Of a stretch of 10,973 nt of DNA, positions 6,778-10,973 are shown piece after piece. Source of the DNA: Azoarcus sp. (GTDB lineage: Bacteria; Pseudomonadota; Gammaproteobacteria; Burkholderiales; Rhodocyclaceae); NCBI GenBank assembly GCA_031259795.1, contig JAIRLA010000050.1, positions 1 through 10,973 on the forward strand. Direction: 5' to 3'. Below the pieces are notes generated by a model, which saw only the letters and a program-made list of their open reading frames with translations, was not told the DNA's origin and ran no database searches. The position numbers and the translations under genes were made by a program. How positions within the stretch are numbered: the first letter of the stretch is position 1; the number at the start of each line of letters is the position of its first letter.

Positions 6778-7992
6778 ATGAAGATTCCGCTGCTGTTCCG
6801 GCTCGTTCCATTCCTGGCGGCATTGATGTCCCCGGCGCTGGCGGCGGGCGAAAAAACATCATCGCCCGCGCCGCGGTGGCAAGGCGCGGCTTTTGCCGGC
6901 GAGCGCGCCGCGCTGGAAAAGCTCGCCGCCGCCGGCGCGAACGCGGTGCGCGTCTATGGCGAAGAAGACGCCTGGGTGCTCGACGAAGCCCACAGGCTCG
7001 GGCTTGGCGTGGTCATGGGACTCTCCCTCGGATTGCCGCGCCACGGTTTCGACCTCGGCGACCCGCAAGCCATCGCCGCGCAGGAAAAACGCATCCGCGC
7101 CTTCGTGCGGCGTTATCGCAATCATCCGGCGCTTCTCGCCTGGGGCATCGGCAACGAAGTCGAACATGAAATGCCCGATCCCTTGCCGGCATGGCGCGAG
7201 ATCGACCGCCTCGCCGGCGTGGTCAAGCAACTCGATCCCGCTCATCCCACGGTAATGGTGGCCGTCGACGGCGGCCGCGACAGGCTGGCACGGCTTGCCA
7301 CATGTTGCGCCAATATCGACATGATCGGCATCAACCTCTATGCCGGAGCGGCGTTTGGCCTTGGCGAACGCATCCGCGCCGCGGGCATCGACAAACCCCT
7401 GCTCATCACCGAACTCGGTCCGCTCGGGCAATGGCAGGCGGGGCGCAAACCCTGGGGCGCGCCGGTCGAACTCACCAGCCGCGAAAAAGCCGACTACTTT
7501 CGCCGCGTTCTCGCCGAACTGAACGGAAACCCGCAGGTGCGCGGCGTATTTCCCTTCCTGTGGGGCGCGAAGCAGGAGCAGACCTCGACCTGGCACAGCC
7601 TGCTGCTCACCGACGGCAGCCTCACCGAAATGACCGACATGCTCGCCACCCTCTGGGGCCGTCCGCCCGCGCAACCCGCGCCGACCATCCTCGGCATCGG
7701 CATCGCCGCCGACAAATTCGCGCCGGGAGAAATCGTCTCCGCCGGAGTCGATGCGCGCGGTGAAGCGCTCGTCACGGGTTGGCTGCTGCGGAAAGAAGCC
7801 GGCGAAGAACTGCGCGGCGGCGGCGACATCGAATCCGCGCCGCCCGCGGTCGGCGTGGAAGTGCTCGCCGCCGACAGCCGCGGCGTGCGCTTCCGCGCCC
7901 CGGCAGCGCCTGGCGCATATCGCTTGTTCATCACCGTGCGCGGCAAGGACGGCAAGGCGGCCACGGCCAACCTGCCGTTCCTCGTAAATTAG
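6778..7992 (+). CDS. secreted clan-A-type glycoside hydrolase or glycanosyltransferase
   Basis: A 404-aa exported protein. Residues 1-22 form a signal peptide ending ALA-A. The following (beta/alpha)8-type domain (about 35-295) carries the two-glutamate signature of clan GH-A. Asn126-Glu127 in AWGIGNEVE fits the acid/base, and Glu212 in LLITELGPLG fits the nucleophile. NAVRVYGE near residue 55 and the GINLYAG strand (184-190) are like barrels of the GH2, GH5, GH17 or GH72 type. The family cannot be fixed by eye. A C-terminal module (about 300-404) looks like an Ig-like beta-sandwich. The substrate is unknown: exopolysaccharide or cell-wall glucan are possible. GGAG (6769-6772) lies five bases before the ATG. 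It follows the 5370 gene by 85 bases in the same direction, so the two may share a transcript. Confidence 0.85.
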   Translation: MKIPLLFRLVPFLAALMSPALAAGEKTSSPAPRWQGAAFAGERAALEKLAAAGANAVRVYGEEDAWVLDEAHRLGLGVVMGLSLGLPRHGFDLGDPQAIAAQEKRIRAFVRRYRNHPALLAWGIGNEVEHEMPDPLPAWREIDRLAGVVKQLDPAHPTVMVAVDGGRDRLARLATCCANIDMIGINLYAGAAFGLGERIRAAGIDKPLLITELGPLGQWQAGRKPWGAPVELTSREKADYFRRVLAELNGNPQVRGVFPFLWGAKQEQTSTWHSLLLTDGSLTEMTDMLATLWGRPPAQPAPTILGIGIAADKFAPGEIVSAGVDARGEALVTGWLLRKEAGEELRGGGDIESAPPAVGVEVLAADSRGVRFRAPAAPGAYRLFITVRGKDGKAATANLPFLVN

Positions 7993-8050
7993 CGCCGGGT
8001 TGGCGCATCGTCGATGCGAGTCCTTGCAGTCTCGACGGCTCGATCAGCCG
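7992..8050. terminator. inverted repeats between convergent genes
   Basis: Three short inverted repeats lie where the glycoside hydrolase and permease genes converge: GCGCC-GGGTT-GGCGC (7992-8006), CGCATCG-T-CGATGCG (8004-8018, overlapping the first) and CGGCT-CGATC-AGCCG (8036-8050, covering the permease stop). None has a U-tract. A bidirectional terminator role is plausible from position only. Confidence 0.3.
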
Positions 8051-8850
8051 AACACGCCGTGCAGCATCTTGAGCACGAGCAGGATAAGCATGACGGCAAA
8101 GGCTTTTTTCAATATCGGCACGGGTAGCCGGTGAGCGCAGGCCGCGCCGAGCGGGGCGGTGAAAACGCTCACCACGCCCACGAGCAACAGGGCGGGCAGA
8201 TAAACGTAGCCCAGGGTGAGAGGAGGAGCATTCGCGCTCGCCCAGCCATTGACCAGATAGCCCACGGTTCCCGCCAGCGCGAGCGGAAAACCGATGGCCG
8301 CCGAAGTGCCGATGGCGTGGCGCGTCTCGACATTGCACCAGACCATGAAAGGCACCGAAAGCGAGCCGCCGCCGATCGCCACCAGCGCCGAAACCGCGCC
8401 GATGAAAAGCCCGGCGGCGCTCATGCCGGCGCGGCCCGGCAGTTCGCGCGCGGGTTTTGGCTTGACGCCGTACAACATCTGGCTGGCGACGAAGGCCATG
8501 AAGCAGGCGAAAAACAGCGCCAGCGGCACGGTATCCATTCTCGCCGCGATGAAAGTACCGGCGAAGGTACCAACGAAAATGCCAAGCGTGATCCGGCGCA
8601 CGATGTCCCAGCGTACCGCGCCGCGAGCATGGTGCGCGCGCAGGCTGGAAACCGAGGTCGGCACGATGGCGGCCATCGCCGTGCCGAGCGCCATATGCAC
8701 CACCTGTTCGCGGGGAAAGCCCTGGGCGAGGAAAAAAGTGGTCAGCATCGGCACCATGAGCCCGCCGCCGCCAATGCCGAACAATCCCGCAAGAAACCCC
8801 ACCACGGCGCCGAGCAAAGGGTAAAGCAGCCACCATGTGTCGAATGTCAT
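8044..8850 (-). CDS. TauE/SafE-family membrane permease (sulfite exporter type)
   Basis: A 268-aa polytopic inner-membrane protein of the TauE/SafE family, whose members move sulfite, sulfoacetate or related organic anions. It shows the internal duplication of the family. The first half has GIGGGGLMVPML (25-36) and GTAMAAIVPTSVSSLRAH (56-73). The second half has IGGGSLSVPFM (159-169) and GTSAAIGFPLALAGTVGYL (181-199). I count about eight hydrophobic segments. The start is the ATG at 8850, giving MTFDTWWLLYPLLGAVVGFL; longer upstream extensions are arginine-rich and unlike the family. No clear Shine-Dalgarno site is visible. It is divergent from guaD, and no sulfonate catabolism gene is adjacent, so the substrate is not indicated. 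Confidence 0.93.
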   Translation of the reverse strand: MTFDTWWLLYPLLGAVVGFLAGLFGIGGGGLMVPMLTTFFLAQGFPREQVVHMALGTAMAAIVPTSVSSLRAHHARGAVRWDIVRRITLGIFVGTFAGTFIAARMDTVPLALFFACFMAFVASQMLYGVKPKPARELPGRAGMSAAGLFIGAVSALVAIGGGSLSVPFMVWCNVETRHAIGTSAAIGFPLALAGTVGYLVNGWASANAPPLTLGYVYLPALLLVGVVSVFTAPLGAACAHRLPVPILKKAFAVMLILLVLKMLHGVFG

Positions 8851-8882
8851 GTGCGCGGGTATTGCCGTCGTTGAAACGGCGC

Positions 8883-8920
8883 ATTGTAACCGCCATACCG
8901 CCCGGTCCGGAGGCGGGCGG
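8883..8920 (-). promoter_or_regulatory. permease promoter candidate with an adjoining inverted repeat
   Basis: Read on the minus strand, TACAAT (8883-8888) is a good -10, 33 bases before the permease ATG, but there is no good -35. CCGCCC (8898-8903) and GGGCGG (8915-8920) form an inverted repeat across the expected -35 region. It could be an operator for a regulator that replaces or blocks the -35 contact. High GC makes chance repeats common. Confidence 0.35.
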
Positions 8921-8930
8921 TGAATGAACG

Positions 8931-8959
8931 AAAAAGCGCGGCGTTCCGCCACGCTTTTT
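8931..8959. terminator. strong bidirectional intrinsic-terminator-like hairpin
   Basis: AAAAAGCG (8931-8938) pairs fully with CGCTTTTT (8952-8959). After one C/A mismatch, GGCG (8940-8943) pairs with CGCC (8947-8950) around a TTC loop. Each strand ends in five T, so it could terminate from either side. Its position is odd: it lies between two divergent promoters, not after a gene. Confidence 0.6.
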
Positions 8960-9026
8960 CTGGCGCGCCCATGCTGAGCGCACGAGGATTCCCCTCCCCC
9001 GCTGTACAACTGCGAGTACTCCCCCC

Positions 9027-9064
9027 CTCGTCATTGCGAGGAGCGCATCGACGTGGCAATCCAG
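9027..9064 (+). repeat. dispersed repeat, single arm (copy 1)
   Basis: It begins CTCGTCATTGCGAGGAGCG and runs on to GGCAATCCAG. Over 36 bases (9029-9064) it matches 33 positions of the right arm of copy 2 (10758-10793, reverse complement). It resembles a dispersed palindromic element seen in many bacterial genomes. A 14-base segment, GGAGCGCATCGACG (9040-9053), recurs with one change at 9077-9090, which suggests a partial tandem duplication. The usual opposing arm is not recognisable here. Confidence 0.75.
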
Positions 9065-9194
9065 TTCGTTCCATGTGGAGCGCAGCGACGCTGATCATGA
9101 CTTCCGAGTCCGGAGACCAGAATTTCGTTTCCGGAACGCACCGCCTTTCAGTCGATCCAAGACAGGCGCATGAAAACGCCCTTGCCGGACGCGG

Positions 9195-9200
9195 TATGAT
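9195..9200 (+). promoter_or_regulatory. weak -10 candidate for guaD
   Basis: TATGAT matches the -10 consensus at 5/6 and lies 70 bases before the guaD ATG. The TTGCCG at 9182-9187 is too close (7 bases) to be its -35, and the correctly spaced sequence is poor. Confidence is low. Confidence 0.25.
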
Positions 9201-9270
9201 CCCATTACCATGCCTTGCCGCGCCGAAGCCGTGATCCGGGCGGCTGTTTTCTGTTTCCCGCCTTGCGATC

Positions 9271-10650
9271 ATGCTTTCGTCCAGCCGCTCCCCTCTCCTC
9301 GCCGTGCGCGGCGAAATCGTGCATTTCGTCGCCGATCCCGCCGAACGGGGCGCGGCGGCGTGCGAGCATTTTCCCGACGGACTCCTGCTCATCGCCGAAG
9401 GCCGCGTCCTGCGCTGCGGGCAGGCCAGCGCGTTGCGGCCCGGCCTGCCCGCCGATGTCCGCTTCATCGACCACGGCGGCAAACTGATCCTGCCCGGGTT
9501 TGTCGATACGCACGCGCATTACGCCCAGACCGGGATGATCGCCAGTCCCGGCGGGGAGCTTTCCGCCTGGCTGGAAACATATGTCTATCCCGCCGAACGC
9601 CGTTTCGCCGACCCCGCGCACGCCGCCGCCGCCGCCGACTTCTTCTGTGATGAGCTTTTGCGCAACGGCACCACGACGGCGATGGTTTTCGCCACCGTGC
9701 ATCCGGTTTCCGCCGACGCCCTGTTCATGGCGGCCCGGACGCGCCGCATGCGCCTCGTCGCCGGCAAGGCGCTGATGGATCGCAATTGTCCGGACGACTT
9801 GCGCGACGCCGATGCCGCCGAAGGCGATGCGCACACGCGCGCGCTCATCGAGAAATGGCACGGTTGCGAACGCCTGCTCTACGCCGTAACGCCGCGCTTC
9901 GTCCCCACCTCCACGCCGGAGCAACTGGAACGGGCCGGGCGGCTATTCGCCGAAATTCCCGGCCTGCGCCTGCAATCGCACCTCGCCGAACAGCGCGGGG
10001 AGATTGCCTGGGTGGCCCGCCTCCACCCCGAGGCGCGCAGTTACGCGGCGGTCTATGAGCGCCACGGCTTGCTGGGCGCGCGCGCCATTTATGCGCACTG
10101 TATCTGGCTCGACGACGATGACCGCCAGTGCATGGCGGCTCGGGGCGCGGCCATGAGCTTTTGCCCGACCTCCAATCTTTTCCTCGGCTCCGGTCTTTTC
10201 GATCTGGCCAGAGCGCGGGCGCACGGCCTGCGGGTCGGTCTCGGCAGCGATGTCGGCGCGGGCACGAGTTTTTCCATGCTGCAAACGCTCAACGAGGCTT
10301 ACAAGGCGCTGCGACTGGCCGGACAGACGCTTTCGCCCGAACAGGGTTTCTATCTCGCCACCCTCGGCGGCGCGCGCGCGCTTTATCTGGATGAGGCCAT
10401 CGGCAACTTCGCCCCCGGACGCGAAGCCGATTTCATCGTCCTCGACCCGCGGGCCACCCCCCTGCTCGCTTACCGAACCTCCCGCGCCGCCACGCTCCCG
10501 GAACGCCTTTTCGCCTTGATGATGCTCGGCGACGACCGCTGCGTGACCGCGACGTATCTGCTCGGCGAAGCGGTCTGGCACGGCGCGCCCGGCACGGCGC
10601 GGGACGCGAAGAATCGCGCGCCCGGATCGTCATGGCAGTGTGATACGTGA
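9271..10650 (+). CDS. guaD: guanine deaminase
   Basis: A 459-aa cytosolic zinc amidohydrolase that converts guanine to xanthine and ammonia in purine catabolism or salvage. Family marks are complete: PGFVDTHAHYAQ (75-86) with ligands His81 and His83, the guanine-deaminase segment MDRNCP (169-174), SHLAE (236-240) with His237 and Glu240, HCIWL (276-280) with His276, and GLGSDVGAGTSFSML (323-337) with Asp327. The last 20 or so residues (APGTARDAKNRAPGSSWQCD and on) look like a non-conserved tail. I kept the ATG at 9271, though no Shine-Dalgarno site precedes it. A GTG near 9304 would remove 11 poorly conserved residues. No xanthine dehydrogenase or purine permease gene is beside it. The gene is bracketed by copies of a dispersed repeat. 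Confidence 0.95.
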   Translation: MLSSSRSPLLAVRGEIVHFVADPAERGAAACEHFPDGLLLIAEGRVLRCGQASALRPGLPADVRFIDHGGKLILPGFVDTHAHYAQTGMIASPGGELSAWLETYVYPAERRFADPAHAAAAADFFCDELLRNGTTTAMVFATVHPVSADALFMAARTRRMRLVAGKALMDRNCPDDLRDADAAEGDAHTRALIEKWHGCERLLYAVTPRFVPTSTPEQLERAGRLFAEIPGLRLQSHLAEQRGEIAWVARLHPEARSYAAVYERHGLLGARAIYAHCIWLDDDDRQCMAARGAAMSFCPTSNLFLGSGLFDLARARAHGLRVGLGSDVGAGTSFSMLQTLNEAYKALRLAGQTLSPEQGFYLATLGGARALYLDEAIGNFAPGREADFIVLDPRATPLLAYRTSRAATLPERLFALMMLGDDRCVTATYLLGEAVWHGAPGTARDAKNRAPGSSWQCDT

Positions 10651-10681
10651 TACGAGCGCGCAATTTCAGGGATCGGGAAAA

Positions 10682-10793
10682 CGTCATCGCGAGCGAGGCG
10701 ACGCCATCCAGCCGACCCCGCAGACAGCCCCGGCGTCCCGGAAGGTTGAGCCGCCGCATGGATTGCCGCGTCGATTCGCTCCTCGCAATGACG
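10682..10793. repeat. two-armed palindromic MITE-like element (copy 2)
   Basis: The left arm (10682-10711) begins CGTCATCGCGAGCGAGGCGA and ends CCATCCAG. The right arm (10758-10793), read on the minus strand, begins CGTCATTGCGAGGAGCG and ends GGCAATCCAT. The arms are imperfect inverted repeats enclosing about 46 GC-rich bases with no coding sense. Total length is about 112 bases. It starts 31 bases after the guaD stop and could fold into a long hairpin in the guaD mRNA. No transposase is encoded, so any mobility would need an enzyme elsewhere. Confidence 0.75.
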
Positions 10794-10829
10794 AGTTCTT
10801 GCGATGGACTTCCCTCCCCCGCTTGGCGG

Positions 10830-10919
10830 TGTACCGTCCGGGGACATAGTCCCTCATATATACGACAACATCCTCCCCAACTGTTATCCTTCCACCATGT
10901 CTTCATGGAGGAAGGGAAA
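10830..10919 (+). mobile_element. probable left end of an IS481-type insertion sequence
   Basis: From TGTACC (10830) the sequence becomes AT-richer than everything to its left and leads into a transposase-like start. It includes GGGAC-ATA-GTCCC (10841-10853), a short inverted repeat near the proposed terminus. Starting with TG and carrying GGGGACATAGTCCC fits my memory of IS481-type ends. The matching right end lies outside the window, so the boundary is an estimate. Confidence 0.45.
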
Positions 10920-10973
10920 ATGGTCTGGAAAGCGAGGGATGTAATGGCACTGAAGAAAGAATTTGTATCGTTT
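10920..10973 (+). CDS. transposase or integrase-type protein, N-terminal fragment (runs off the window)
   Basis: Eighteen codons are visible, reading MVWKARDVMALKKEFVSF. Openings of the type 'MxWKxxxVMxxKxEFV' are typical of the N-terminal helix-turn-helix of IS481-family DDE transposases, which cut and join IS ends. The start is well supported by GGAGG (10907-10911) eight bases before the ATG, within a purine-rich GGAGGAAGGG. Codon use and base composition are less GC-biased than upstream genes, consistent with a mobile element. The DDE residues lie outside the window, so the family call rests only on this short start. Confidence 0.55.
   Translation, partial: MVWKARDVMALKKEFVSF

Larger units (their letters stand above)
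8851..9270. other. 420-base divergent intergenic region between the permease and guaD
   Basis: No credible gene is present. From left to right it holds a permease -10 candidate (8883-8888), an inverted repeat (8898-8920), a strong hairpin with flanking A and T runs (8931-8959), a C/T-rich stretch with a run of seven C (9021-9027), one arm of a dispersed repeat (9027-9064) and a partial echo of it (9077-9090). A weak guaD promoter candidate, TATGAT, is at 9195-9200. Open frames across it on both strands translate the repeat as arginine-rich peptides and are treated as chance. Confidence 0.6.

Noticed and set aside
9021..9027. Run of seven C as a phase-variation tract
   Set aside because: It is not inside a gene or between well-placed promoter elements, and the run is short.
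7931..9034. Minus-strand open frame (367 aa) overlapping the permease, and a plus-strand frame at 8131-8874
   Set aside because: Both are frame shadows of the TauE/SafE gene, whose own frame has the duplicated family motifs and membrane segments.
8847..9482. Minus-strand open frame (211 aa) and the plus-strand frame 8920-9234 across the intergenic region
   Set aside because: They translate the dispersed repeat into arginine-rich peptides such as GLPRRCAPRNDE, a known artefact of this repeat type.

Overview
The window looks like a chromosomal segment of a high-GC betaproteobacterium, possibly Rhodocyclales or a relative. The main evidence is gene order: topB, dprA and a LysM protein gene on the minus strand, divergent from def, fmt and htpX on the plus strand. 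This is a known betaproteobacterial housekeeping neighbourhood. The taxon is inferred from synteny and protein style, not from a search.

Layout. Positions 1-118 (-) hold the N-terminal start of DNA topoisomerase III. Positions 339-1535 (-) hold dprA and 1562-2590 (-) a secreted LysM-domain protein; these two probably form one transcript. A 218-bp divergent region (2591-2808) separates them from def (2809-3324), fmt (3394-4350) and htpX (4409-5257), which run co-directionally with short gaps. Familiar synteny ends after htpX. A poorly characterised 440-aa protein with a good sigma70-like promoter follows (5370-6692), then a secreted clan-A-type glycoside hydrolase (6778-7992). A convergent TauE/SafE permease gene (8044-8850, -) and a guanine deaminase gene, guaD (9271-10650, +), come next.

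The right-hand part is more plastic. A dispersed palindromic element of the 'CGTCATTGCGAGGAGCG' type occurs as a single arm upstream of guaD (9027-9064) and as a complete two-armed, MITE-like copy just downstream (10682-10793). The window ends in the left end and first 18 codons of a probable IS481-type transposase (10920 onward).

Functionally, the left half covers DNA topology, uptake or recombination of DNA (DprA), cell-envelope binding (LysM), N-formyl-methionine metabolism at both ends of translation (Fmt adds the formyl group, Def removes it) and membrane protein quality control (HtpX). The right half is a set of apparently independent accessory functions: an orphan enzyme-like protein, a glycanase, an anion exporter and purine salvage or catabolism. 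I found no tRNA, rRNA, CRISPR array or obvious defence system. The least explained items are the 5370-6692 protein, the strong orphan hairpin at 8931-8959, the absent smg gene between dprA and topB, and the repeats bracketing guaD.
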